From contig VSIX01000139.1 in assembly GCA_008086245.1 (NCBI GenBank), forward strand, positions 21,952-85,951: a stretch of 64,000 bases of DNA, given 5' to 3'. Each line of letters opens with the position of its first letter. Position 1 is the stretch's first letter. The notes beneath the pieces are model-generated. The model was not told the DNA's origin. It did no database searches and saw only the letters and a program-made list of their open reading frames with translations. A program made the translations under genes and the position numbers. Of the stretch, positions 51,933 to 61,627 are shown in pieces. The DNA is from Candidatus Mcinerneyibacterium aminivorans. GTDB taxonomy: Bacteria; Macinerneyibacteriota; Macinerneyibacteria; Macinerneyibacteriales; Macinerneyibacteriaceae.

Positions 51933-54900
51933 ATGTCTTTTAATTTGTATAAATCATCTGCAGGGTCAGGGAAAACATATACACTTGTAAAAGAATATTT
52001 AAAATTGGTATTGAAAAGTCCCTCAAAATTTAAAAATATTCTTGCTATCACTTTTACTAATGATGCTGCAGGTGAGATGAAATTAAGGATAATAGAAAAA
52101 CTTAAAGAATTTTCCAAGGGGGAAAAAAGCTCCTTATCCGGAGATATCCTTAACGAGTTGAAAATAGATGAGCAAAAGCTGAAAATAAACTCTAAAAAGG
52201 TATTAAATTCAATTTTACATTCATATTCAGATTTTGCAGTTATGACAATAGACAGCTTTGTATACAAAATAATCAAAACTTTTTCAGTTGATTTGGATAT
52301 CCCGTTGAATTTTGATGTGGATATGGATATCTCGAATTTGACACAGAAAATAATTGATAATCTCATAGACAAGGCCGGAGAAAATAATTACATAGGAGAA
52401 ATGCTTACCAATTACGCTTTAAGCAAAATTAATTCAAAAAATTCATGGAATATTGACAGCGAACTTTTTAAAATGGGAAAAGAAAGTTTTAGAGAAAAAA
52501 ATATAGATAATTTGAGATTTTTACTTAATGAAGAATTTGACAATAAATTTTGGAAAAAATTAATTGAATATGTTCGGGAACAGATAAATTCATATAGAAA
52601 ACATATAAATAGTTTAGCTCAAAATGGTGTTGATATTATAGAAAAATCAGATATAACATATAAAGATTTCTCATATAAAAAGAGGGGAAATGGTTATCGT
52701 TTTTATAAACTTTCAAAAGCAAATACCCCCGATGAGCTGGATATAGGAAGTCGTTTTAGAAAATCAGATAAATGGATAGCTAAAAAGGTGAAGAAAAAGA
52801 AGCCACATAAATACAAAAAATTACAGAAAGTTGTTCAGGAGCTTGAAATACTTAGAGAAAATATAGTTAATTTTGTGGATAAAAATGAAAAAAAATTCCT
52901 GTCCCATTTTTTAATTTTAAAAAATATTTATTCGCAGGCGATTCTTCATAAATTTGAAGAGGAAGTTCAAAAATATAAGAGGGAAAACAATATTATTCCA
53001 ATATCTGATTTTGGGAAAAAGGTTGAAAGGTTGATAAATAAAGAGATAATTCCCTTTATTTACAGCAGAATAGGAAGCAAATATGACAATTATCTTATTG
53101 ATGAATTTCAGGATACTTCACGTTTGCAATGGGAAAATCTATTCCCTTTAATTGAAGACTCTTTAGCAGTAAATAATTTTAATATGGGGGTGGGAGATGG
53201 AAAGCAGGCTATTTATAGATGGAGAGCCGGTGATCTGGAGATAATGGAAAGTGAAGTTCCGGAGCTGTTTAAAAATCGTTTAAAAATAAAAAAATTGAAT
53301 TCTAACTACAGAAGCAAAGCAACAATCGTAAATTTCAACAATAAATTTTTTTCTAATATCAATGAATATTTTGATACTTCAGATAGTTTGTTTGAAAAAC
53401 TGTACAACGAGGAAAATGTAAAGCAAAACATAATAAATAAGGAAAAAGGTTATGTTCAAATAAAAAAATTAAATTTAGATGATATGAACAAGCCACAGAA
53501 AGATGCACAAATTATTAAAAATCTGGTAAATGACATTAAAAATATTATTAAAAAAGATAATAATTACAGTCCCGAAGACATTGCTATACTTGTTAGAAAG
53601 AATAAGGAAGGAAGTCTTATAACTGAAGAGCTGTTTCAGGAGGGAATAGATGTTGTTTCTTCGGATTCGCTTTTATTAAAAAATTCTAAGGTTATCAGAT
53701 TTATAATTTCGGTTCTTAAGTATATATCCCGCAAAGAAGATATAGCTCTTTTAAATATTTATTATTTCTATAATAAAAAAATTAAAGATGATAGCCTCTT
53801 TGAGGACTCACTTGATTTAAGTAAATATGATAGGGATAGTTTAAAAGAAGAACTTCCGGATAGGTTTATAAACAATATTAGACATCTTTCTCAGAAACCA
53901 ATATATGAAATTGTTGAGGAAGTAATTAATATATTTAATTTATTTAAATATTATGGGGGGTTTTTACAGGGATTTCTTGATGTTCTTTTTGAGTACTCCC
54001 TAAAAAATCGCGGTGATATCACATCATTTCTTAACTGGTGGGAAGACAATAAAGATTCAAACAAATGTTCCCATGTAATACCCGAGACAAAAAATGCGGT
54101 AACGGTTTCTACGGTTCATAAAGCTAAAGGTCTGGAGTTTCCGGTGGTATTTATTCCGTTTGAATGGAAATTATCTGAATCATCTGGAAGTAATGTTGAT
54201 TCGATATGGGTAAATTATGATATATTCGAAAATGGTTCCACATTCCCGTTTTTAATCGATTTAACAAAAGATGCCAAAAAGTCCTGTTTCAAAGATTACT
54301 ATTTAAGGGAAAAAGAGAAAAGTATCATTGATAATATAAATCTTCTTTATGTAGCCTTTACAAGACCTAAATCAAGATTGTATATATATACTAAAAATTC
54401 AAATTCAGGCAGGCTGAAAAACACCTATCATTTGATAAACAAAGTTATTAAAGAAAAAAATATTCAGTTTGAGTGTGAGGATAATATATATTATCTGGGA
54501 AAAAAGTTAAGCAAAAGTAAAAAAGAACAAATAGAAATGGAAAAATCAATATCTAATGTAAACAGCAGCCACTGGCGGAATAAAATTACAATTAGACGCA
54601 GAGCAAAAAATCTCTGGAAACTCGATAAAACGGCAATAAATGAAAAGATAGACTGGGGAATTTTGCTTCACAGTACACTGGAGAGAATAGAATATGCTGA
54701 GGATCTGGATGATGCAGTTAGAGAGATGGTCCGGGAGGGATATATTTCATCCTCAAAAAAAGAAGAAATGAAAAACAAATTGCTGGAAATATTTGAAATT
54801 AAAGAAAAAGATGTAAAAGTTAAGGACTGGTTTGAGAAAAAATACAGAATAATTAATGAAAAAAATATTCTCACAGAAAAAGAGGAGTACAGACCGGATA

Positions 54901-55073
54901 GACTGGTTTTTGGAGAAGGTGCAGTCAAAATTATTGACTATAAAACCGGCAAGATTAGAAAAAAAGATGTTAAGCAAATCGAAAAATATTCAGATTTACT
55001 TCTAAAAATGGGATATAACAATATTGAAAAATATCTTTTGTACATTGAAAAGAAAAAGATAATACAGTTATAG
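51933..55073 (+). CDS. UvrD/AddA-type helicase with C-terminal PD-(D/E)XK nuclease domain
   Basis: A 1046-aa superfamily 1 helicase-nuclease for double-strand-break processing. Walker A is YKSSAGSGKTYTLVKEY at residue 5. Motif Ia is ILAITFTNDAAGEMKLRI, motif II is YLIDEFQDTSRLQWENL, and motif III is GDGKQAIYRWRAGDL. Motifs V and VI are AVTVSTVHKAKGLEFPVVFI and NLLYVAFTRPKSRLYI. The C-terminal nuclease has YRPDRLVFGEGAVKIIDYKTG and QIEKYSDLLLKMG. The N-terminal SSAGSGKT is typical of the Bacteroidetes-type AddA/RecB-like group. No AddB or RecC partner is encoded nearby. A consensus-like promoter precedes it, and aroB follows after 14 bases. Confidence 0.88.
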   Translation: MSFNLYKSSAGSGKTYTLVKEYLKLVLKSPSKFKNILAITFTNDAAGEMKLRIIEKLKEFSKGEKSSLSGDILNELKIDEQKLKINSKKVLNSILHSYSDFAVMTIDSFVYKIIKTFSVDLDIPLNFDVDMDISNLTQKIIDNLIDKAGENNYIGEMLTNYALSKINSKNSWNIDSELFKMGKESFREKNIDNLRFLLNEEFDNKFWKKLIEYVREQINSYRKHINSLAQNGVDIIEKSDITYKDFSYKKRGNGYRFYKLSKANTPDELDIGSRFRKSDKWIAKKVKKKKPHKYKKLQKVVQELEILRENIVNFVDKNEKKFLSHFLILKNIYSQAILHKFEEEVQKYKRENNIIPISDFGKKVERLINKEIIPFIYSRIGSKYDNYLIDEFQDTSRLQWENLFPLIEDSLAVNNFNMGVGDGKQAIYRWRAGDLEIMESEVPELFKNRLKIKKLNSNYRSKATIVNFNNKFFSNINEYFDTSDSLFEKLYNEENVKQNIINKEKGYVQIKKLNLDDMNKPQKDAQIIKNLVNDIKNIIKKDNNYSPEDIAILVRKNKEGSLITEELFQEGIDVVSSDSLLLKNSKVIRFIISVLKYISRKEDIALLNIYYFYNKKIKDDSLFEDSLDLSKYDRDSLKEELPDRFINNIRHLSQKPIYEIVEEVINIFNLFKYYGGFLQGFLDVLFEYSLKNRGDITSFLNWWEDNKDSNKCSHVIPETKNAVTVSTVHKAKGLEFPVVFIPFEWKLSESSGSNVDSIWVNYDIFENGSTFPFLIDLTKDAKKSCFKDYYLREKEKSIIDNINLLYVAFTRPKSRLYIYTKNSNSGRLKNTYHLINKVIKEKNIQFECEDNIYYLGKKLSKSKKEQIEMEKSISNVNSSHWRNKITIRRRAKNLWKLDKTAINEKIDWGILLHSTLERIEYAEDLDDAVREMVREGYISSSKKEEMKNKLLEIFEIKEKDVKVKDWFEKKYRIINEKNILTEKEEYRPDRLVFGEGAVKIIDYKTGKIRKKDVKQIEKYSDLLLKMGYNNIEKYLLYIEKKKIIQL

Positions 55074-55087
55074 CGGGAGGATTGAAG

Positions 55088-56119
55088 GTGAAAACTATAA
55101 AGATTAATGGGATAGCTAATAGTTCATCAATTTATATCAATGAGAATTTTCAGAATGCAAAAGAATATATTGATAATGAAAATACGATTGTATTAATTGA
55201 TTCAAATTTTTATAAACTCTATGAGGATAATATTAATTTTGATAAAATTATTAAGATCAAAAATGGAGAAAATACAAAAAACTTAAAAACAATTGAAAAT
55301 ATTATAGAGCAATTAATTAATTTGAAAGCTGATAGAAATACCTTTCTTCTGGGTATTGGAGGAGGGGTTATTACCGATATAACGGGATTTGCTGGATCGG
55401 TTTATATGAGGGGGATTGATTTTGGATTTATCAGTACAACACTTCTTGGGCAGGTGGATGCGGCCCTTGGCGGCAAGAACGGTGTTAACTATGATGGATA
55501 TAAAAATATTATAGGTACTTTCAATCAGCCCAAATTTGTAATTTCTGATATAAAAGTATTAAAAACTCTCTCCAGAGAACATATTGTTAATGGGTTAGCA
55601 GAAATTTTAAAATATGGATTAATTTATGATAGGGATTTTTTTAATTATTTAGAAAAGAATTGTAAAAGAATACTTCAACTCGATGAAGATGTGCTTGAAT
55701 ATATAATTTATAAATCAAGCAAAATTAAAGCAGAAATAGTAAATAAGGATGAAAAAGAGAAAAATCTAAGAAAAATATTAAATTTTGGACATACTTTCGG
55801 TCATGCCATTGAGAGAGAATACGGTATGCTTCACGGTAAAGCTGTAAGTATTGGAATGATGATTTCTGTTAAGATATCAAAATATCTAAATAGAATATCA
55901 GAGAAAGAATATGGGAAAATTATTAATATTTTTGATAAACTTGAATTACCAAAAAATATTGAGTTTGATCCGGAAAAGATCTTTTCAAATATAAAAAAAG
56001 ACAAGAAAAAAGAAAAAAATAGTTTGAAATATATCCTTCTTGAAAATATTGGAGAAGCCAAGATAGAAAATTATACTTTTGACGAGCTGAGAACCCTTTA
56101 TAGAAAAATAACTTTGTGA
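55088..56119 (+). CDS. aroB: 3-dehydroquinate synthase
   Basis: AroB converts DAHP to 3-dehydroquinate, the second step of the shikimate pathway. The 343-aa protein has the NAD-binding GIGGGVITDITGFAGSVYMR, the substrate site TTLLGQVDAALGGKNGVNYD and GTFNQPKFVISD, NGLAEILKYGLIYD and the zinc ligands in LNFGHTFGHAIE. I use GTG 55088 because GGGAGG lies seven bases upstream; TTG 55082 is too close to that site. It follows the helicase gene by 14 bases and is separated from the other aro genes by the HD-GYP and membrane genes on the other strand. Confidence 0.95.
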   Translation: MKTIKINGIANSSSIYINENFQNAKEYIDNENTIVLIDSNFYKLYEDNINFDKIIKIKNGENTKNLKTIENIIEQLINLKADRNTFLLGIGGGVITDITGFAGSVYMRGIDFGFISTTLLGQVDAALGGKNGVNYDGYKNIIGTFNQPKFVISDIKVLKTLSREHIVNGLAEILKYGLIYDRDFFNYLEKNCKRILQLDEDVLEYIIYKSSKIKAEIVNKDEKEKNLRKILNFGHTFGHAIEREYGMLHGKAVSIGMMISVKISKYLNRISEKEYGKIINIFDKLELPKNIEFDPEKIFSNIKKDKKKEKNSLKYILLENIGEAKIENYTFDELRTLYRKITL

Positions 56120-56308
56120 TGGAGCTGGTGTTAATACAAAATCCGGATAAAGATTGAGTTTAAATAAAAAATATAAAAACTGTTTTAAATTAGTTCCTGA
56201 TGTCTTCAATTCAAACGAATGGGGGTTATAGAATCCCGCGAGAAATATGCATTGATTTTTTTCGAATTTAAATGAAAAATTCAATCTCAAAAATTGAGCT
56301 GTCAATGT

Positions 56309-58135
56309 TTAGCTTTTTATGGTTTGGGATATCATTTTAACAAAAACATCTACTATTCTTGGTGAAAACTGGGTTCCTTTTTTCTGTTTGAGCTGCTTGA
56401 TTGCCTGCTTGTCGGATAGTGGCTTACGGTATGCCCTGTCTGAAGTCATCGCATCCCAGGCATCAACTACTGAAATAATTTGTGAAATTAATGGGATTTC
56501 TTCTTCCTTTAATCCGTCGGGATATCCCTTACCATCCCATCTTTCATGATGATGTTTTACATAAACTGCAAGTTCTTCAAGCTCCTCAGTTCTTTTCAGG
56601 GCTTTATATCCCCATATCGGGTGTTTTTTTATAGTTTGATATTCCTGATGGTTAAGGTTGGATTTCTTATCTAAAATTTGATTGGTCACAAGCATTTTTC
56701 CTATATCATGAACCATTCCAGCCCAGTAAGCTTTTGTTAATTCTTCCTGAGGTAGCCCCATTTTATCTGCAAGATCGTGTGCTAATTCAGCAACATTTTG
56801 GGAATGCCCCCGGGTATAGCGATTATGAATTGATAGCAGTTCGGTAATAGCAACAATCAGTTGTTTGTGAAATCTTCCCTTTAATATATTGTATTTCTGC
56901 ATTTTATAAAAAGCACTGGCTATATTTTTAAAAGCTGACATGATTCGTAAAGAACCATGATCAAATGAATTGGAACTGTTTTTTGTTATATCTACCGATA
57001 TTCCTGCTACAGATTTGTTGTCTATAGTTAAATTAAAACAAATCGTTTCTTTAATTGGTATGAAAGCGTTTTTGAATATTTTTTTAATATTAGGTTCTTG
57101 AATTTTGTTTGCTACAAAGTTGTCGAAATTGTTTATTATTTGAGGAGTTTTATTATTGCAAAAAATGTTTTTGTCCAAATTAAGTTTCTTTAATTTATCA
57201 ATATTATGGCCGTATGAGTCTATAAAATCGATTTTACCCTCATTATATTTAAACACTGTACCGCTGTTAGCTTCAGAGATAATACTGATAGCTGTGTTTA
57301 ATAGGTTTATTAAAAAATTTTCTTCTCCTTCCTCTTCGGATATACTTAATAGACCTGTGAGATTGATTAACATTTCTAATTTTTCTGTTACTTCATTCAG
57401 CTCGTTGTAAGAGCTTTTTAGCTTTTCATTTGTATCTTTGAGCTGGGTATAACTTTTTTTGAGCTGTTTAGTTCTTCTTTCAATTATTTCTTCTAAATGC
57501 TGTGAATAATTTCCTAATTTTTTATTTTTCACAAAATTATCGATTTTCGAGATATAAAACATTCTTGAAACTGCAAATCCTATCATAACAATGTTTGCAT
57601 ATGTTATTAAATGCTGCAATATCCAATTATTCATATTAAAAAGGGAATAAAGATAAACCAGAAAAATAATACCGAAAAAATTCAAAAGAAGGTAGTGGTA
57701 CCATTTAAAATAGTAAACTGCTGCTAAAATTATTATAATTCCCATGAAAGTTAGATGAGTTAGAATCTGTTTCGGATCTATAGATACCCTAATTGCTCCC
57801 CAGTATAATACAAAAAATGCAAATGAATAGGTTACCAATTTTTCATAAAAACCGAATTTTTCATTATTGCTTGATTTTATGAAAAAAAGACCTATGAAAA
57901 TAATATTATCCATCACTAGAACCTTGTGAAGGGTTAGAGCCAGTTTCGAGGGATTAGAGGATGCTGTTACAAAATACATGACTATTGAAGGAATAAGAAG
58001 TAAAATGGAAAATATACGAGCTCTCTGCCAGTTTTCCAGGTTGATATTTTTTAAAAAGGTATATTTAAATCCTTTGGGGTAATTTTTAAAAATGAGTTTG
58101 AAAAATCTTTTGAAATTTTCTTTAAAATTTTCCAT
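56309..58135 (-). CDS. membrane HD-GYP cyclic-di-GMP phosphodiesterase
   Basis: A 608-aa signalling protein. Six membrane helices occupy residues about 30-190, followed by a coiled coil (about 205-260), a GAF-like sensory region (about 260-395) and a C-terminal HD-GYP domain. The domain is complete: YTRGHSQNVAELAHDLADKM, the HD pair in GMVHDIGKMLV, and HHERWDGKGYPDGLKEEEIP with the GYP motif, then VVDAWDAMTSDRAYRKPLS. HD-GYP proteins hydrolyse cyclic di-GMP to GMP. The sensed signal is unknown. A promoter lies just upstream; the ribosome site is AGGAA. Confidence 0.9.
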   Translation of the reverse strand: MENFKENFKRFFKLIFKNYPKGFKYTFLKNINLENWQRARIFSILLLIPSIVMYFVTASSNPSKLALTLHKVLVMDNIIFIGLFFIKSSNNEKFGFYEKLVTYSFAFFVLYWGAIRVSIDPKQILTHLTFMGIIIILAAVYYFKWYHYLLLNFFGIIFLVYLYSLFNMNNWILQHLITYANIVMIGFAVSRMFYISKIDNFVKNKKLGNYSQHLEEIIERRTKQLKKSYTQLKDTNEKLKSSYNELNEVTEKLEMLINLTGLLSISEEEGEENFLINLLNTAISIISEANSGTVFKYNEGKIDFIDSYGHNIDKLKKLNLDKNIFCNNKTPQIINNFDNFVANKIQEPNIKKIFKNAFIPIKETICFNLTIDNKSVAGISVDITKNSSNSFDHGSLRIMSAFKNIASAFYKMQKYNILKGRFHKQLIVAITELLSIHNRYTRGHSQNVAELAHDLADKMGLPQEELTKAYWAGMVHDIGKMLVTNQILDKKSNLNHQEYQTIKKHPIWGYKALKRTEELEELAVYVKHHHERWDGKGYPDGLKEEEIPLISQIISVVDAWDAMTSDRAYRKPLSDKQAIKQLKQKKGTQFSPRIVDVFVKMISQTIKS

Positions 58136-58154
58136 TCAATATATTCCTATATCT

Positions 58155-58182
58155 ATTATAAAGGAAAAACATTAAGATGCAA
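58155..58182 (-). promoter_or_regulatory. promoter of the HD-GYP gene
   Basis: On the minus strand TTGCAT (58177-58182) and TATAAT (58155-58160) are 16 bases apart, 20 bases before the ATG. Confidence 0.65.
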
Positions 58183-58312
58183 CTATCAGAATCAAATTCT
58201 TTAACTTATATCGATAATACATAAAAAAAATAAATTTAATTCTTTAAACTTACTAATTGGATTAAATTTGTTAAAATTAGATTGTTTCATGAATATTTAT
58301 AGATTTTTATGA

Positions 58313-58864
58313 TTAAGTTATTTGCTTATTTTTATCTGAGGTAGCTTTTTTATAAATCGATGGAGCTATGATTATTAAAAATCCTGTAATCAAAATCATC
58401 GGATTTATTGCAAGCTGATATTGTATATCGAGATCTGATATAGCTGCATTTTCTGCAAAATAGTTTATTTTCATATAATGCCATATATATTCATTGATTT
58501 GGGTTAATATGATAATGACACCTATTAATTGGGTATATAAAAAATTTTTTTTGTTTTTAAAATCCCTGCTGGATATATTTTTAAAAAGAGTCCTTAGAAT
58601 ATAGAAAAGAAAAATAAACAGCAATATAGAAATGAAATCGGAAATGCTGCCGTAATGAAATCTGGATTGAATAAAGTTTGTTTTATTTAATATAAATTTA
58701 ATGTTAAATATTGTATACACATTCCTTTGAATCTGATATCCCTGACTTAGCATATAGATTTTTAAAGAAGAAAAGATTAAAAGTCTAAAAATATAAATCC
58801 AAAGTCCAATATCAAATACTATTCTTAAAAAATATGTTAAAGAGTTTTTTTTAAAGTATTTTAT
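58313..58864 (-). CDS. small multi-pass membrane protein with an apparent AUA start
   Basis: I do not recognise the family. Counting only canonical start codons, the gene would begin at 58753 with no ribosome site. But the frame is open for another 37 codons upstream and reaches a strong GGGGAGG (58870-58876), five bases before the codon ATA at 58864. From that codon the protein reads I/M-K-Y-F-K-K-N-S-L, like a normal start, and gains an additional hydrophobic helix (FDIGLWIYIFRLLIF). The 183-aa product has four predicted helices, the last being PMILITGFLIIIAPSIY. A -10 (TATAAT) lies 21 bases further upstream. Non-canonical AUA initiation is inferred; a sequencing error (ATG to ATA) is the alternative. 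Confidence 0.6.
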   Translation of the reverse strand: MKYFKKNSLTYFLRIVFDIGLWIYIFRLLIFSSLKIYMLSQGYQIQRNVYTIFNIKFILNKTNFIQSRFHYGSISDFISILLFIFLFYILRTLFKNISSRDFKNKKNFLYTQLIGVIIILTQINEYIWHYMKINYFAENAAISDLDIQYQLAINPMILITGFLIIIAPSIYKKATSDKNKQIT

Positions 58865-58944
58865 ATTTACCTCCCCTATTTATTTTATTATACTATGAAA
58901 AAAGATAAATATTAAGTATTCTTATAAAAACATTTTCATTTTTA

Positions 58945-58972
58945 TTGAAAATGATTTATAATTTAATATTAT
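58945..58972 (+). promoter_or_regulatory. promoter of the acetyltransferase-aro operon
   Basis: TTGAAA (58945-58950) and TATTAT (58967-58972) are 16 bases apart, 21 bases before the ATG; AGGGGA lies between. Confidence 0.55.
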
Positions 58973-58993
58973 ATTTATTAGGGGAATTGTATT

Positions 58994-59716
58994 ATGAAGA
59001 AAGATAATTTAATCAGGAAACTCTTACAGGATAAAAGAAAAAATTGCAGTATGATTGGGTTTATCAAAAACAATAACATTTTTCGGATACTGCAGAAAAA
59101 CAATTCCTTTTTAATTGAGGGAGAAAGCGATAGAAAATGGGTTTATATATCATCAGATAGCGGCAATGAATTGAATAAAATTATGAATGAGTATGATTAT
59201 AATATAAAAAGTTTTGCTTCAGTTGAAAAGGATGTTGTGAGATTATTAAAGAATAGATTCCAAATTAAATGGATATTAACTGCTATACGCTATTATTTAC
59301 CTTTAAAAAGGATTATGCCTGAATTAAAAAATAAAGTTGTTTTCCTTGATCCCGGAGATGCTGATTTTATATATAAAAATATTAATTATCACAAATACAC
59401 AGATAAGATATATATCAAAAGACAGATAGAGAAAGGACCAACGGCGGCTATCAGACTTAATGGGAAATTGGCAGGGTGGGGGCTTACCCATGATGATAAT
59501 GCTTTGGGGATGCTTCATGTACTAAATGAATATAGAAACAGGGGATTCGGCCGGGATATTACCATTTCGCTTATTAATCAGATGAGAGGACTAAATTTAG
59601 ATGTATTTGTTAATATTGAAAAGGATAATTTTAAATCCAGGCAGCTGGCAAAAAAGCTTGGGTTCCAAAGGGATAGAGAAATAAGCTGGCTAGAAATTGT
59701 AAAAGGAGAAAAATGA
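58994..59716 (+). CDS. GNAT-family N-acetyltransferase
   Basis: A 240-aa acetyltransferase. The C-terminal half has the GNAT core: AAIRLNGKLAGWGLTHDDNA, the acetyl-CoA-binding strand and loop MLHVLNEYRNRGFGRDITIS (R/Q-x-x-G-x-G/A as RNRGFG), and VNIEKDNFKSRQLAKKLGFQ. It resembles the FR47-like branch. The N-terminal 110 residues are variable and may bind the acceptor, which is unknown. It is the first gene of the aro operon and overlaps aroD by four bases, so it is always made with the shikimate enzymes; a link to that pathway is not evident. Confidence 0.85.
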   Translation: MKKDNLIRKLLQDKRKNCSMIGFIKNNNIFRILQKNNSFLIEGESDRKWVYISSDSGNELNKIMNEYDYNIKSFASVEKDVVRLLKNRFQIKWILTAIRYYLPLKRIMPELKNKVVFLDPGDADFIYKNINYHKYTDKIYIKRQIEKGPTAAIRLNGKLAGWGLTHDDNALGMLHVLNEYRNRGFGRDITISLINQMRGLNLDVFVNIEKDNFKSRQLAKKLGFQRDREISWLEIVKGEK

Positions 59717-60351
59717 GATTGTTTGTGAGCACCGCAGAAATGGGATATGAAAAAATAAAAGAAACCATTCAAAAATATGAAAATGTTGAACTGAGGTTGG
59801 ATTTGCTGGAATTAAGTGATAAGCAGTATGAAGATATTCTGTCAAAGCACAAATCTCTAATAGTTACCTGCAGGAAAACTCAGGAAAATAAAGATAAAAG
59901 AGTAGGCTACCTGCTGAAAGCTGTTGAAAATGATGTAGATTATATTGATATAGATATAATGTCAAAAAAAAACATAATTAAAAATATGAAAAAAAATATG
60001 AAAAAAAGCAATACCCAATTAATTATTTCCTTTCATGATTATAACAATACTCCCAAAGATATGTATCTCAAAAAAATTATAAAAAAAGCTTTAAACATGG
60101 GTGCCGATTTTGTAAAGATTGCAACCAATATAAAGAGCAATTCGGACATGATAAGGTTGCTTAATCTTGCAAGAAATAATAATGTCATACCTGTTGGTAT
60201 GGGAGATAGGGGGAAAATTTCAAGAATTATCAATTCTCTTGCTGATGTCCCTATTGTATATACTTCAATCGAAAATAAAACGACTGCAGAAGGGCAGATA
60301 AATTATGAAATATTAAAAGATATATTAGAAAGGATTAAAAAAATTGAATAA
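59713..60351 (+). CDS. aroD: 3-dehydroquinate dehydratase, type I
   Basis: AroD dehydrates 3-dehydroquinate to 3-dehydroshikimate through a Schiff base. The 212-aa protein is type I: VELRLDLLEL near the N-terminus, LIISFHDYNNTP with the catalytic His, and GADFVKIATNI with the Schiff-base Lys. Later, IPVGMGDRGKISRI and TAEGQINYE complete the active site. Length is slightly below the typical 230-250 aa. It overlaps the acetyltransferase and the aroE-aroK gene. AroB, located 4 kb upstream, makes its substrate. Confidence 0.92.
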   Translation: MRLFVSTAEMGYEKIKETIQKYENVELRLDLLELSDKQYEDILSKHKSLIVTCRKTQENKDKRVGYLLKAVENDVDYIDIDIMSKKNIIKNMKKNMKKSNTQLIISFHDYNNTPKDMYLKKIIKKALNMGADFVKIATNIKSNSDMIRLLNLARNNNVIPVGMGDRGKISRIINSLADVPIVYTSIENKTTAEGQINYEILKDILERIKKIE

Positions 60352-61627
60352 ATATTTGGCAGTTTCGGGGTTTCCGGTATCACATAGCTTAAGCCCCCCT
60401 ATATTCAGAAGATTTTTTGAAATTAATAAAAATAAAAATTCCTATTATACCCGATTATCCTGTAAAACAGATGAAGAAATAATATACATGATGGATAAAT
60501 TAAAGCTCGGGGGAATAAATATCACCTCTCCATTTAAAAAAAATATTATGAAATATCTGGATGGCATTCAAAAAGATGCTCTAAAAATGGATGCAATAAA
60601 TACTGCTGTTTATAAAAAAAATGAATTAATTGGATATAATACTGATTATCTTGGAGTTTTAAATAGTATAAGAGGAAAAAACATAAATTTGAAGGGGAAA
60701 AAAATTCTGGTACTGGGAGCTGGAGGAGCCGGGGTTTCTGCAATTTATGGATTAAAAAAATATAACAATAAAATTATCATTATTAATAGAACAGAAAAAA
60801 AGGCTAAAGAGCTGGCAAAAAAGTTTAATGTTACCTATAAAAAATATGATAATTTCAAATATATTATTCGGGAAGTTGACATTCTAATTTCAACAATACC
60901 AGTAAATAAATTCCCCTTTAAATTAAAAAATTTCCCCGATAATTTAATTATTTTTAATGCATATTACAAAACTAATCAGCTTGAAAATTTTGCTAAATCC
61001 AGAGACTTGAGATATATTGATGGTTTAGATTGGCTTATTAATCAGGCGGTTCCCGCTTATAGAGTTTTTTTAAATAGAAGTATAGATAAAAATAAAATTA
61101 AAAATTTAAATTTAGGAATTAACAGAAAAAATATCGGGATAATAGGGTTTATGAAGGCGGGAAAATCCACAGTAGGAAGGAAACTCGCAGATAAATTAGG
61201 TAAAGATTTTGTGGATATTGACCGGTTAATAGAGAAAGAGGAAGATGCTTCAGTAAATGATATATTCTTAAAAAAAGGAGAAGGATACTTTCGCAAACTG
61301 GAAGAAAAAATAATTCTTAACTTAAAATGTAAAGATTGTGTCATAGCCTATGGGGGAGGAATTGTTAAAAACCCAAAAATTCTCAGAAAATTGAAAAATT
61401 TTAGCTATAATATCTGGCTGTGGGTAAGTCCGGAGAATGTGCTTGGTAGGAAAGATTCAAATAAAAGACCCCTTTTAAAAAATAATAAAAATGAATTGTC
61501 GGATATGATAAAGAATAGGTTTAATGAATATTTTAAAACGGCTGATTTAATCATTAATACGGATAATAAAAGAAAAAAGGATGTAATAAAGCAGGTTACA
61601 TATGAAGTTAATAACCTACTCGGATAA
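60344..61627 (+). CDS. aroE-aroK: fused shikimate dehydrogenase / shikimate kinase
   Basis: One 427-aa polypeptide carries two consecutive pathway steps. Residues about 1-258 are shikimate dehydrogenase: VSGFPVSHSLSPPIF, INITSPFKKNIMKYLD with the catalytic Lys, IGYNTDYLGVLNSI with the catalytic Asp, and the NADP site VLGAGGAGVSAIYGLKKY followed by INRTEKKAKEL. Residues about 263-427 are shikimate kinase: Walker A IGFMKAGKSTVGRKL, FVDIDRLIEKEE, FRKLEEKIIL, and CVIAYGGGIVKN. No stop or frameshift separates the two parts. The start is TTG at 60344, ten bases after AAGGA, inside the aroD end. The gene overlaps aroA by 26 bases. Confidence 0.92.
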   Translation: MNKYLAVSGFPVSHSLSPPIFRRFFEINKNKNSYYTRLSCKTDEEIIYMMDKLKLGGINITSPFKKNIMKYLDGIQKDALKMDAINTAVYKKNELIGYNTDYLGVLNSIRGKNINLKGKKILVLGAGGAGVSAIYGLKKYNNKIIIINRTEKKAKELAKKFNVTYKKYDNFKYIIREVDILISTIPVNKFPFKLKNFPDNLIIFNAYYKTNQLENFAKSRDLRYIDGLDWLINQAVPAYRVFLNRSIDKNKIKNLNLGINRKNIGIIGFMKAGKSTVGRKLADKLGKDFVDIDRLIEKEEDASVNDIFLKKGEGYFRKLEEKIILNLKCKDCVIAYGGGIVKNPKILRKLKNFSYNIWLWVSPENVLGRKDSNKRPLLKNNKNELSDMIKNRFNEYFKTADLIINTDNKRKKDVIKQVTYEVNNLLG

